A DNA stretch of 64,000 nt from Thermus caldilimi (GTDB taxonomy: Bacteria; Deinococcota; Deinococci; Deinococcales; Thermaceae), in contig NZ_CP038452.1 in the NCBI RefSeq assembly GCF_004684245.1, forward strand, positions 1,846,796 through 1,910,795, given 5' to 3'. The position numbers and the translations under genes were made by a program. This document shows, one piece after another, positions 1-7,483 of this stretch (position 1 is its first letter; every line of letters starts with the position of its first letter). The notes beneath the pieces were generated by a model. It worked only from the letters and a program-made list of their open reading frames with translations. It was not told the origin of the DNA and searched no databases.

Positions 1-759
1 AGGCCAGGCCTGGGCCAGGAAGCGGGCCGGGAGGTTTTCCAGGGCAGAAAGCTGCTTCAGGGCCGCCTGCCCCTGGGCAAGCTGGCCCTGCCCCAGGTAG
101 GCCAGGGCCAGGAGAGAAAGGGCCTGGCCTTGCAGCCCGGGCTGGGCCGAAAGCTCCGGCAAGAGCCCCTCCAGAATAGGGATGGCCTCCTGGGGCTTCC
201 CCGAGAGGAAGAGGAGGCGGCCTTGCTCCAGCCTTTCCGCTGGGGTGGAGCCCAGAAAGGCCAGGCCCTCCTGGGGCCTTCCCAGGGCCAGATGGAGCCG
301 GGAAAGCAAAAGGCGCGCCTCGGGGGTGGGGGGCAGGCCTTGGGCCAGCCTCAAGGCTTCCTCATACTGGCGGAGGGCCTCGAGGGCCATGGCCCGCAGG
401 AGGTTGGCCTCAGGCCCCGGGGGGAGGGAAAGCCTGAGCACCTCGGCGGCCTGGCCCTTTTGCAGCAGTAACCGGGCGCGAAGGAGCTGGGCCTCCGGCT
501 CATCCCCCAGGCGTCCCAGGTAGCTTTCCGCCTGGGCCAGGTCCCCCCTTTCCAGGTGGATGCGGGCGAGAAGGAGGAGGCTTGGCCGGTGCTCCGGATC
601 GCTGGTGAGGGCCAGCTCGCAGGTGGCCTGGGCGCTGTCCAGTGCCCCTCGTTGGTATAGGCGCTGGCAACGGGCGAAATACTCTTCGGCTCCCTGGGCC
701 AAAGCGGAGGAGAGGAAGTGTAGGCCCAGGAGAACCAGCAATCCCCCAATAAGCCTCAT
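1..759 (-). CDS. Secreted TPR-repeat protein (3' end cut by window edge)
   Basis: The frame is open from an ATG at 759 to the window edge, giving at least 253 residues. It begins MRLIGGLLVLLGLHFLSSALA, a clear signal peptide, and continues as alanine/leucine-rich helical pairs of TPR type, such as YFARCQRLYQRGALDSAQA and LARIHLERGDLAQAESYL. TPR proteins hold protein complexes together in the cell envelope; no catalytic motif is visible. It diverges from the next TPR gene at 810, and the two share a 50-bp promoter region. The C-terminus is missing, so the total length is unknown. Confidence 0.75.
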   Translation of the reverse strand, partial: MRLIGGLLVLLGLHFLSSALAQGAEEYFARCQRLYQRGALDSAQATCELALTSDPEHRPSLLLLARIHLERGDLAQAESYLGRLGDEPEAQLLRARLLLQKGQAAEVLRLSLPPGPEANLLRAMALEALRQYEEALRLAQGLPPTPEARLLLSRLHLALGRPQEGLAFLGSTPAERLEQGRLLFLSGKPQEAIPILEGLLPELSAQPGLQGQALSLLALAYLGQGQLAQGQAALKQLSALENLPARFLAQAWP

Positions 760-795
760 GCCTTCCAGTTTACGCCCTCCCTCTCTTGTACCGGG

Positions 796-801
796 TATAA
801 T
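796..801 (+). promoter_or_regulatory. -10 box (TATAAT) of a leaderless TPR gene
   Basis: A perfect TATAAT lies 14 bases before the GTG at 810. Transcription would start at about 808, so the mRNA would have almost no leader. No good -35 box is visible at the usual distance. Confidence 0.5.
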
Positions 802-809
802 CCCCGCGG

Positions 810-1520
810 GTGAAACCCATGAAGCGCTGGATAACCGCACTTGCCGTGATGGTTTGGGTTGCTGGCCTGGCCCAGGCCCCCCAGGTGTCGGCCCTGGTGG
901 ATGCCGGGCGGTTTCAGGAAGCCTACGAGCTGGGTTTGAAACTGGGCACCCCCGAAGACCTGGCCCTGGCGGCCAAGGGAGCCAGCTTTTACGCCCTGTA
1001 CCAGGCCAAGCCCGAGGAGAAGCGCACCTGGTTTGAACGGGCGGAGAAGGCAGCCTCCCAGGCCATCGCCAAGGCTCCGGATTACCCCGAGGGCTACTTT
1101 GAGCGGGCCCGGGCCCTGGGGCGGCTTTCCCAGTTCAAGGGGATCCTCGAGGCCCTGGCGGAGGGCCTGGCGCCCAAGATCCGCGGGGACCTGGAGAAGA
1201 CCTTGAAGCTCAAGCCCGACCACGCCGGGGCCATGGTGGCCCTGGCCCTCTGGCACTTTGAGCTGGTGCAGAAGGGCTGGCTGGTGGCGGCCACCCAGGG
1301 GGCGGATGGCTCCCAGGTGGAGCCCCTAATGAAAAAGGCCATCGCCCTGGAGCCCGAGGCCATCATCCACCGGGTGGAGTACGCCAGGGTGCTGGCGGCC
1401 TGGGGCAAGAAGGAGGAGGCGAGAAAGCAGCTGGAAACCGCCCTCGCCCTCCCCGCCAGGACCGCCGCCGACCGCTACGACCAGGAGAGGGCCCGGCAGG
1501 AGCTGGCCAAATTGAAGTAG
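810..1520 (+). CDS. Secreted TPR-repeat protein
   Basis: This 236-residue protein starts with a signal peptide (KRWITALAVMVWVAGLAQA) followed by TPR-like helical hairpins, for example FERARALGRLSQFKGILEAL and PEAIIHRVEYARVLAAWGKK near the C-terminus. It is likely periplasmic and non-enzymatic. The start is either GTG 810, which fits a leaderless mRNA from the TATAAT at 796, or ATG 819, which removes three residues. It diverges from another secreted TPR gene, so the pair may have arisen by duplication, although the sequences are not closely alike. Function unknown. Confidence 0.75.
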   Translation: MKPMKRWITALAVMVWVAGLAQAPQVSALVDAGRFQEAYELGLKLGTPEDLALAAKGASFYALYQAKPEEKRTWFERAEKAASQAIAKAPDYPEGYFERARALGRLSQFKGILEALAEGLAPKIRGDLEKTLKLKPDHAGAMVALALWHFELVQKGWLVAATQGADGSQVEPLMKKAIALEPEAIIHRVEYARVLAAWGKKEEARKQLETALALPARTAADRYDQERARQELAKLK

Positions 1521-1560
1521 GCCGGGGGGTTCAAGGGACCAGGCACGCCCGGCCCCCTTT
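1520..1560 (+). terminator. Terminator-like hairpin after the TPR gene
   Basis: GGCCGGG (1520-1526) pairs with CCCGGCC (1548-1554) and is followed by CCCTTTTACTTT. It sits between two convergent genes and fits a rho-independent terminator for the plus-strand gene. The loop is long (21 nt). Confidence 0.45.
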
Positions 1561-2156
1561 TACTTTGGGGTGGGGAGCCTAAGACCGAGCCGCCTCCCGA
1601 AGATGCGCAAAAGCACGGTGGCCAGGGTCCCGGCGAAAAGGGCCCCTTCCGGATGGGTGCCGTAGAGGGCGTAGACCACAAGCGCTCCCACCAGAGCAGC
1701 GGAGGCGTAGAGGTCCCCCGCCCGGTAGAGGATGCCCGGCACCTCTCCGGAGAGCACGTCCCGTAGCACTCCTCCCCCCACCCCTGAGAGGGTACCTGCC
1801 AGGGCTACGCCGAAGGGGCCAAGCCCCGCCTCTACACCCCGCTCCGCCCCCAAGGCAGCGAAGAGGCCTAGGCCCAGGGTATCCAGGTAGTAGATGAGCC
1901 GTTCCATGGCTTGTACCCTGGGGTGGAAGCGGAAGACAAGAAGCCCCGTGAGGACCACGCTCCACAAGAGGGGTTCGTTCCTCAGGGCCGTGGGGGGAAG
2001 GGTGCCTACCAGGACGTCGCGGATGGACCCGCCCCCCACCGCGGTCACCGTGGCCAGCACCAGAACCCCAAGGAGGTCAAAGCCCTTTTCCACCCCCTTC
2101 AAGGCTCCGGTGGCGGAGAAGACCAGGGTGCCGAGCCAGACCAGGACCTCAACCAT
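1560..2156 (-). CDS. TRIC/UPF0126 family membrane protein (YadS/YicG-like)
   Basis: The 198-residue protein has about seven hydrophobic helices and the duplicated glycine-rich signature of the UPF0126 family: VGGGSIRDVLVG near residue 41 and VGGGVLRDVLSG near residue 122. Structural work on prokaryotic relatives showed trimeric cation channels (TRIC), and some members have been linked to glycine uptake. It sits in the inner membrane. Its start overlaps the last bases of ispF (2149-2607), which is upstream on the same strand, so the two are probably co-transcribed. The overlap has no obvious functional meaning. Confidence 0.88.
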   Translation of the reverse strand: MVEVLVWLGTLVFSATGALKGVEKGFDLLGVLVLATVTAVGGGSIRDVLVGTLPPTALRNEPLLWSVVLTGLLVFRFHPRVQAMERLIYYLDTLGLGLFAALGAERGVEAGLGPFGVALAGTLSGVGGGVLRDVLSGEVPGILYRAGDLYASAALVGALVVYALYGTHPEGALFAGTLATVLLRIFGRRLGLRLPTPK

Positions 2157-2607
2157 CCAAAAGCACCACCGCCCGGGCCTGCACGTGCGCTACCGCCAGG
2201 CCCTCCGAGGTCTTGAAGGTAAGGCCGATGCGGTCCAGGGGCAGGCCAAGAAGCCGGGAAAGATTTTCCGAAAGGCCCTGCCGGTGGGGGGAAAGCTTGG
2301 GCTGGTCCAGGATGATGGCCAGGCTTACCTGGATCAGCCTTCCTCCCCTTTCCTCAACGAGGCGGAGGGCCTCCTTTAGAAAGACCTTGCTGCGGGCTCC
2401 TCGCCACTTGGGGTCGGTGTCGGGGAAGAGGAGGCCGATATCCCCAAGGCCAAAGGCGGCGAGCAAGGCGTCGGTGAGGGCATGCAGGGGAGCGTCCCCA
2501 TCCGAGTGGGCCAGGGCCCCTTGGGGGCTTGGAATCAAGAGGCCGCAGAGATGGAGGGGCTTCCCTTCTATAAGGCGGTGGCTATCCTCCCCGTAGCCGA
2601 TGCGCAT
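2149..2607 (-). CDS. ispF: 2-C-methyl-D-erythritol 2,4-cyclodiphosphate synthase
   Basis: IspF converts CDP-methylerythritol 2-phosphate to the cyclic diphosphate in the non-mevalonate isoprenoid pathway, in the cytoplasm. At 152 residues it has the usual length. The start MRIGYGEDSHRL carries the zinc-binding Asp and His (D8, H10), and SDGDAPLHALTDALLAAFGLGDIG contains the third metal-binding His and the conserved active-site loop. TFKTSEGLAVAH near the C-terminus matches the family T-T/S-E-x-L-G region, with the variation K-T-S-E-G-L. The gene overlaps the TRIC-family gene by 8 bp. Confidence 0.95.
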   Translation of the reverse strand: MRIGYGEDSHRLIEGKPLHLCGLLIPSPQGALAHSDGDAPLHALTDALLAAFGLGDIGLLFPDTDPKWRGARSKVFLKEALRLVEERGGRLIQVSLAIILDQPKLSPHRQGLSENLSRLLGLPLDRIGLTFKTSEGLAVAHVQARAVVLLDG

Positions 2608-2623
2608 GGCTATACTTTAGAGC

Positions 2624-3175
2624 ATGCCGAGCTTTGCGGAAGCCCTAGCCCTCATGGAAGCTTGGACGGAAAGCGAGTCCCTGAGGCGGCACATGCGGGC
2701 GGTAGAGGTGGCCATGCGGGCCTATGCCCGCCGCTTCGGGGAGGACGAGGAGCTTTGGGCCATGGCCGGGGTCCTGCACGACATGGACTACGAGAAGTCC
2801 CCGGAGGAGCACCCCTACCGGGGGGTGGAGGAACTGAGGCGCCTGGGCTACCCCGAGGAGGTCCTGGAGGCCATCCTGGGCCATGCCTCTTACACCGGGG
2901 TACCCCGCAGAACCCTGATGGCCAAGGCCCTCTTCGCGGTGGACGAGCTTACGGGCTTGATCACCGCCGCGGTCTACGTGCGCCCGGACCGCTCCATCCT
3001 GGGCCTGGAGCTTCCAAGCCTCAAGAAGAAGTTCAAGGACAAGGCCTTCGCCAAGGGGGTGAACCGGGAAGAGATCCGGATGGGGGCCGAGGACCTGGGC
3101 CTTTCCCTGGACGAGCACATGGCCTTTGTCCTCGAGGCCATGAAGGGGGAAGCGGAGCTACTGGGCCTAAAATAG
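2624..3175 (+). CDS. HD-domain metal-dependent hydrolase
   Basis: This 183-residue protein carries an HD-superfamily signature: MRRHMRAVEVAMRAYAR supplies the first His, AGVLHDMDYEK the His-Asp pair, and ILGHASYTG and FAVDELTGLI the later metal-binding residues. HD proteins are usually phosphohydrolases of nucleotides or phosphoesters; the substrate here is unknown. It diverges from ispF with only 16 bp between the start codons and is followed directly by the FUN14-like gene, so those two probably form an operon. Confidence 0.82.
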   Translation: MPSFAEALALMEAWTESESLRRHMRAVEVAMRAYARRFGEDEELWAMAGVLHDMDYEKSPEEHPYRGVEELRRLGYPEEVLEAILGHASYTGVPRRTLMAKALFAVDELTGLITAAVYVRPDRSILGLELPSLKKKFKDKAFAKGVNREEIRMGAEDLGLSLDEHMAFVLEAMKGEAELLGLK

Positions 3176-3202
3176 TTGCCTTCGCCCCTGGGTTCCGCTA
3201 GG

Positions 3203-3532
3203 GTGGAGGGCGTGGAGCTACCCGACCTAAGCCCTTACCTGGGGCAGGTGACCTTTGGCGGCCTGGCGGGCTACGCGGTGGGCTACGCCTTGAAAAAGCT
3301 GGGCCGCCTCCTGGCCGTGGCCCTCGGCCTCCTCTTCGTGGCCGTGCAGCTTTTGGCCCAGGCGGGCTATATCCAGGTGGACTGGACCCGCATCCAGAAG
3401 GATGTGGAGCCTCTCCTCCAACAACCAGGCCTGCAAAGCCTATGGGAGCGGCTTCTCAAGACCCTCACCTACAACCTCCCCTTCGGGGCTAGCTTCGTAG
3501 GGGGGTTGCTCTTGGGCCTCCGGGCGGGGTAG
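3203..3532 (+). CDS. FUN14-family small membrane protein
   Basis: The protein VEGVELPDLSPYLGQVTFGG... has the FUN14 pattern: a glycine-rich segment (FGGLAGYAVGYALKKLGR), a long hydrophobic helix (LLAVALGLLFVAVQLLAQAGYI), the conserved VDW stretch, and a final hydrophobic GASFVGGLLLGLRAG. I chose GTG 3203; GTG 3212 and TTG 3176 are also in frame. Bacterial FUN14 proteins have no established function. It starts 27 bp after the HD gene stops. Confidence 0.75.
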   Translation: MEGVELPDLSPYLGQVTFGGLAGYAVGYALKKLGRLLAVALGLLFVAVQLLAQAGYIQVDWTRIQKDVEPLLQQPGLQSLWERLLKTLTYNLPFGASFVGGLLLGLRAG

Positions 3533-3534
3533 AC

Positions 3535-4515
3535 CTAAAGCCAGGTGAGCTCCAGGTGGGCCTTTAGATGACCTACCGGCAGCCCCCGGTAGTTCCTGCG
3601 TTCGGGCTGGTCCCAGGGGGTGGGCCCAGGATCCAAGCCCAGAAGCCGGAGAAGGGCCACCACCGCCACCTCCCGGGCCTGGGTCGAGCCGTCCTCCACC
3701 TTGAGGGCCACGCCTAAGGGCCCTTTGGGGCTTTCCAGGAGGGCCAGGCCGTAGTAGCCGTCGGCTCCCCGCTTGGCCACCACCGGCAGGCGCTCCATCA
3801 GGAGGGTGTCTATGCTCCCGGGCCCTGCCACCAGCTCGGGGTGGCGGCGCATGATCTGCTGCACCTTGCGAAGGGGTTCCCGGTACGCCTCGAGGGCCCT
3901 TTCCGGCACCGCCAGGAGGTAAAAGGCCCGGGCAGCCCGGGAAAGGGGTAGGGAAAAAGTGGGGACGCTACACCCGTCAATGGCCAGGAGGGGCTCCATC
4001 CCGGAAAGCTCCCTCAGGGTCTTCCGGTTCAGGACCTGGACCGGATGGTCGGGGTTCTCGTAGCCTTCGGGACTCGCCCCCAGGGCCAGGGCGGCGGCCA
4101 GCATGCCTGCGTGTTTTCCCGAGCAGTTGTGGTGAAGGGGGGTGGGCTTTAGCCCGGCCGCTTCCAAAGCCTTGCGGGCCTCCGGGGAAAAGGGAGGGTG
4201 CACCCCGCAGACCAGGGCCTCGGGACCGAGGCCCAGCTTGGCCAGGAAGCCGGAAGCCACCGCCACATGGCGAGAAGTGCCGTCGTGGCTGGCGGTGGCC
4301 AGGGCCACTTCCTCTTCCGTGAGGCCAAACCGCTCCACCGCCCCTGTGAGGAAGAGGGCCAGGGCCTGGAAGGGCTTGGCCGAGGAGCGCATGTAGGCCC
4401 ATAACCCAGGGTTTCCCGCATAGGCCAGTAGGCCCTCCGGCCCGTGGATGGCCAGGGAAACCCGGTGCCGGTTTTCCACCTCTTGGCCGCGGTAGACGTA
4501 GACCCAAGCGTTCAC
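3535..4515 (-). CDS. Asparaginase II family protein
   Basis: At 326 residues this matches the bacterial asparaginase II family (unrelated to the classic type I/II fold). Diagnostic pieces are YMRSSAKPFQALAL near residue 40, TASHDGTSRHV, HHNCSGKHAGMLAAA near 128, IDGCSVPTFSLPL, and GPGSIDTLLM near 232. It should hydrolyse L-asparagine to aspartate and ammonia, but few family members are characterised. It overlaps the start region of the upstream DUF309 gene by 4 bp (ATGA-type junction), suggesting a two-gene operon. Confidence 0.88.
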   Translation of the reverse strand: MNAWVYVYRGQEVENRHRVSLAIHGPEGLLAYAGNPGLWAYMRSSAKPFQALALFLTGAVERFGLTEEEVALATASHDGTSRHVAVASGFLAKLGLGPEALVCGVHPPFSPEARKALEAAGLKPTPLHHNCSGKHAGMLAAALALGASPEGYENPDHPVQVLNRKTLRELSGMEPLLAIDGCSVPTFSLPLSRAARAFYLLAVPERALEAYREPLRKVQQIMRRHPELVAGPGSIDTLLMERLPVVAKRGADGYYGLALLESPKGPLGVALKVEDGSTQAREVAVVALLRLLGLDPGPTPWDQPERRNYRGLPVGHLKAHLELTWL

Positions 4516-4793
4516 GCCCCAAGTCTACGCCGGGCTTCCTCAAAAAGGGGCCGCCAGTCCAGGCCGAGGTAGGGGGAGGGGAAGCCCAGGAGTTTCCTTT
4601 CCGCCTTTTTTAGGTTCCTCAGGCCTCTCCGCCCGCTCTTGGCCTGGTGCAGGGCCGCCGCCAGGAGGATGAGCCCCTGCAAAAAGCGCCGTTTCTCTCC
4701 CTGTGCCTCCCGCCAGGCTTCCTCTAGGACCTCGTGGGCTTCAAAGTATTGGCCCTCTAGAAAGAGGTGCCAGGCCTCACCCAAGGCTTCCAC
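4512..4793 (-). CDS. DUF309 family protein
   Basis: This 93-residue, helix-rich protein contains the DUF309 hallmark FLEGQYFEAHEVLEEAW followed by FLQGLILLAAALHQAK. The conserved His/Glu residues in EAHEVLEE suggest a metal or catalytic site, but the family has no known activity. The start is GTG at 4793. It heads the operon with asparaginase II and diverges from tupA. Confidence 0.8.
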   Translation of the reverse strand: MEALGEAWHLFLEGQYFEAHEVLEEAWREAQGEKRRFLQGLILLAAALHQAKSGRRGLRNLKKAERKLLGFPSPYLGLDWRPLFEEARRRLGA

Positions 4794-4803
4794 GCCTTAA
4801 GGC

Positions 4804-4809
4804 TAAACT
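4804..4809 (+). promoter_or_regulatory. -10 box (TAAACT) of tupA, leaderless
   Basis: TAAACT lies 12 bases before the tupA ATG at 4816, so transcription would begin at or next to the start codon. No strong -35 box is seen. Confidence 0.4.
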
Positions 4810-4815
4810 GGGGCC

Positions 4816-5622
4816 ATGCGCTTTGCCCTGGCGCCCCTCCTGCTGGCCCTGGCTTCGGTTCCCGCCCTGGGGCTTAGGCTCGCCACCACCACCAGCGTCT
4901 ACGACTCGGGGCTTTTGGACCGGCTTTTGCCGGCCTTTGAGCGGGCCACGGGGGTTCGGGTGGAGGTTTTGGCCGTGGGCACGGGGCAGGCTTTGCGGCT
5001 GGCCGAGCGCAAGGATGTGGATGGGGTCCTGGTCCATGCCCCGGACCTCGAGGGGGAAGCCTTGAAGCGCGGTATCATCGCCCAGCCCTTCTGCCTGGCC
5101 CAGAATAGCTTCCTCCTGGTGGGGCCCCAAAGGGATCCCGCCCGGATCCGGGAGGTGGGGGATGTCCTGGAGGCCTTGCGGCGGATCGCCCGGGCCCAGG
5201 CCCCCTTCGTGTCCCGGGGGGACCGCTCGGGCACCCACCTGAAGGAGCTGGAGCTCTGGCGGAAGGCAGGCATAACCCCCCAAGGGGGCTGGTACCTGGA
5301 GTCAGGGGCGGGCATGGGTCAGACCCTGGTTCTGGCGGCGGAGAAGGGAGCCTATACCCTCTCCGACCTGGCCACCCACCTTACCCTGGGCCGCAAGCTG
5401 GGCTTGGAGGCCCTTTATCGGCGGGAGGATCCCCTTCTCCTGAACCAGTACACCTACTACCTGGTGCCCCGTGGGGCCAAGGCGAAGGAGGCGGAAACCC
5501 TTCGCCGCTTCCTGGCCACGGAGGAGGCGGCCCGGTTGGTGGAGGGTTTGCGGGTGGAGGGGAGCCCGCTCTTTAAGCCCTTGAGGGGGCGGTGTATCAT
5601 CCCCGAGGGTGGAGGCCGCTGA
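4816..5622 (+). CDS. tupA: Tungstate ABC transporter, substrate-binding protein
   Basis: TupA captures tungstate in the periplasm with very high affinity and hands it to TupBC. The 268-residue protein starts with a signal peptide (MRFALAPLLLALASVPALG) and then the TupA signature ATTTSVYDSGLL at residues 23-34, where the Thr-Thr-Ser supplies the oxyanion-binding hydroxyls. SRGDRSGTHLKELELW near residue 133 is the second ligand segment. It is first in a tight tupABC operon (overlaps of 14 and 4 bp), 300 bp from a tungsten-dependent enzyme locus on the other strand, which supports tungstate rather than another anion. Confidence 0.93.
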   Translation: MRFALAPLLLALASVPALGLRLATTTSVYDSGLLDRLLPAFERATGVRVEVLAVGTGQALRLAERKDVDGVLVHAPDLEGEALKRGIIAQPFCLAQNSFLLVGPQRDPARIREVGDVLEALRRIARAQAPFVSRGDRSGTHLKELELWRKAGITPQGGWYLESGAGMGQTLVLAAEKGAYTLSDLATHLTLGRKLGLEALYRREDPLLLNQYTYYLVPRGAKAKEAETLRRFLATEEAARLVEGLRVEGSPLFKPLRGRCIIPEGGGR

Positions 5623-6244
5623 GCTTTTAGAAATCTCCTGGCGCAGCCTCTGGGTAGCGGGGCTTGCCACCTTGTTGGCAGCTCTTCCCGCTGTGCCCTT
5701 GGGGCTTTGGCTGGCCTTGAAGGGGGGTGGGGGGATTTTCGGGCGGATTCTCCTTTACGCCGGCCTCGCCCTCCCCTCCGTGGTGGTGGGCCTTTTCTTT
5801 TACCTCCTTCTTTCCCGCTCGGGCCCTTTGGGATCCTTGGGTCTCCTCTACACCCCCTACGCCATGGTGCTGGCGGAGGTGGTCTTGGCTTTTCCCCTCA
5901 TTGCCGCCTTCGTGCTTTCGGGGGCCAGGGGTAGGGTGGAGGAGGTGCGGCTTCTAGTGCGGAGCCTGGGGGGTAAGGAGGGCCAGGTGCTTCCCACCCT
6001 GTTTTGGGAGAGCCGCCGCACCTTGGCCGCCGCCTTGGCTGCCGGCTTCGGCGGGGCCATCAGCGAGGTGGGGGCGGCCACCTTGGTGGGCGGGGACATC
6101 CGTCACCACACCCGGGTCCTCACCACGGCCATCGTGGTGGAAACCCGCAAGGGGGAGCTGGAAAGCGCCTTGGCCCTGGGGTTTATTCTCCTGGGGGTGG
6201 CCCTCTTGGTCACCGCCCTGCTGGTTGTCTTGGAGCGGGAATGA
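5609..6244 (+). CDS. tupB: Tungstate ABC transporter, permease
   Basis: The 211-residue protein has about five to six membrane helices and the binding-protein-dependent permease motif at VRSLGGKEGQVLPTLFW... GFGGAISEVGAATLVGGDI (EAA-loop region near residues 115-155). It forms the membrane channel of TupABC. The start GTG/ATG region overlaps the end of tupA by 14 bp, indicating translational coupling. Confidence 0.92.
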   Translation: MEAAELLEISWRSLWVAGLATLLAALPAVPLGLWLALKGGGGIFGRILLYAGLALPSVVVGLFFYLLLSRSGPLGSLGLLYTPYAMVLAEVVLAFPLIAAFVLSGARGRVEEVRLLVRSLGGKEGQVLPTLFWESRRTLAAALAAGFGGAISEVGAATLVGGDIRHHTRVLTTAIVVETRKGELESALALGFILLGVALLVTALLVVLERE

Positions 6245-6921
6245 GTCCGGTTTTGAAGGCCCAGGGGTTGGTCCACCGCTACGGGGCTTTCCGCCTCGAG
6301 GTTCCCTACCTCGAGGTCCACCCCGGGGAGATCCTGGCGGTCCTAGGGCCTTCGGGAAGCGGCAAAACCACCCTCCTCCGCCTCCTTGCCGGCCTCCTGT
6401 CCCCAGAGGAGGGTCAGGTGGAGGGGAAGTTCCGGGCCTACCTGCCCCAGACCCCACCCCTTCTTCGGCGTAGCGTCCTGGAAAACGCTGCCTTTGGCCT
6501 GTTGCTCCGGGGGGTGCCCCGGCGCCAGGCCCTGGCCCGGGCTGCCGGGCTCCTGGAACAGGTGGGTTTGGAGGGCAAGGCCCGTCAGCCCGCCCATCTC
6601 CTCTCCGGAGGGGAGGTGGTGCGCCTGGCCCTGGCCAGGACGCTTCTGGTGGAGCCTGCGGCCCTGCTACTGGACGAGCCCACCGCCAGCCTGGATCCCG
6701 CCAACACCCTTAAGGTGGAGGCCTTGCTCCAGGAGGCGGCCAAAGAGGGGCGGGGGGTGGTCCTGGCCACCCACGACCTCTTCCAGGTGCGCAGGCTGGC
6801 CCATCGGGTGGTCTTCCTCTTCCAGGGCCAGGTGGTGGAAGAAGCCCCTGTGGGCCGGTTTTTCCAAAGTCCAAAGGACTTTAGGAGCCAGGCCTTTTTG
6901 GAGGGGCGGTTGCTTCCTTAA
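6241..6921 (+). CDS. tupC: Tungstate ABC transporter, ATP-binding protein
   Basis: This 226-residue ATPase has Walker A GPSGSGKTT (residues 36-44), the signature LLSGGEVVRLALAR, Walker [14 protein letters not shown] and the switch His in LATHD. It powers tungstate uptake with TupA and TupB. I start it at ATG 6241, which overlaps the tupB stop by 4 bp; a longer upstream open frame exists but lacks ABC homology. The frame converges with the MoaD-like gene (stop codons overlap by 4 bp). Confidence 0.93.
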   Translation: MSPVLKAQGLVHRYGAFRLEVPYLEVHPGEILAVLGPSGSGKTTLLRLLAGLLSPEEGQVEGKFRAYLPQTPPLLRRSVLENAAFGLLLRGVPRRQALARAAGLLEQVGLEGKARQPAHLLSGGEVVRLALARTLLVEPAALLLDEPTASLDPANTLKVEALLQEAAKEGRGVVLATHDLFQVRRLAHRVVFLFQGQVVEEAPVGRFFQSPKDFRSQAFLEGRLLP

Positions 6922-7427
6922 CCGCCTCCCCGGGCCGCCGCCAGGCGGATCCGGCCGAACCAGGCCTCCGCCGCCTCCCCTTCCACCTCTACCTCGATCT
7001 GGGGGAGGGAAAGGCTTCCCACCCTTAAGGGTTCCGCCTCGGCGAAGCGCACCTGGGCCCCGGGGAGGGCGTAGACTCCCTCCCCCAGCTTTCTCCCGCC
7101 CCATTCCCTGAGGTATCTTTCCAAGAGCCAGGCGGGCAAAGCCCCGAAGCGCCGGGCAAAGGTTCCGCCCGCCACCGGGGGGAAGAGGTCCAAGGTGGCT
7201 TCCTCCGTCAAGGGGGTGGCAAGCCCGTTTAGGTAGCGCACATCCCGGCCCTCCAGGAAAACCGATACCCGCTCGGCCAGGTCCTCACCTTCAAAGAGCT
7301 CCTCCTTTAGGGCCGGATAGGCCTGGATCAGGGCCTCCAAAACCTCCCCGACCGTCCTTCCCCCCACCTGGACCTGGCCCTTGCCCACCAGGTCCCGGAA
7401 GGTGGCGTACAGGTTCACCTTAGGCAT
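6918..7427 (-). CDS. MoaD-related ubiquitin-like protein with C-terminal extension
   Basis: Residues 1-88 form a MoaD/ThiS-type ubiquitin-like fold beginning MPKVNLYATFRDLVGKG and ending in the usual PPVAGG at 83-88. MoaD normally ends there and carries sulfur as a thiocarboxylate for molybdopterin synthesis. Here about 80 more residues follow, matching the MoaD-related C-terminal domain (DUF1952-like) known in Thermus proteins, and the protein itself ends RGGG. It is downstream of the aldehyde ferredoxin oxidoreductase gene on the same strand but separated by a terminator hairpin (7442-7471). A role in tungstopterin supply is inferred from context. Confidence 0.8.
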   Translation of the reverse strand: MPKVNLYATFRDLVGKGQVQVGGRTVGEVLEALIQAYPALKEELFEGEDLAERVSVFLEGRDVRYLNGLATPLTEEATLDLFPPVAGGTFARRFGALPAWLLERYLREWGGRKLGEGVYALPGAQVRFAEAEPLRVGSLSLPQIEVEVEGEAAEAWFGRIRLAAARGGG

Positions 7428-7441
7428 AGGAAAAGTGTAAA

Positions 7442-7471
7442 GGAGACCCGGGGGCGGTGGCCCGGGTCTCC
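7442..7471 (-). terminator. Rho-independent terminator of the aor gene
   Basis: A perfect 11-bp stem, GGAGACCCGGG (7442-7452) with CCCGGGTCTCC (7461-7471), has an 8-nt loop. On the minus strand it is followed by TTTACACTTTT. It lies 12 bp past the aor stop codon. Confidence 0.85.
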
Positions 7472-7483
7472 TTGGGGTACCCC

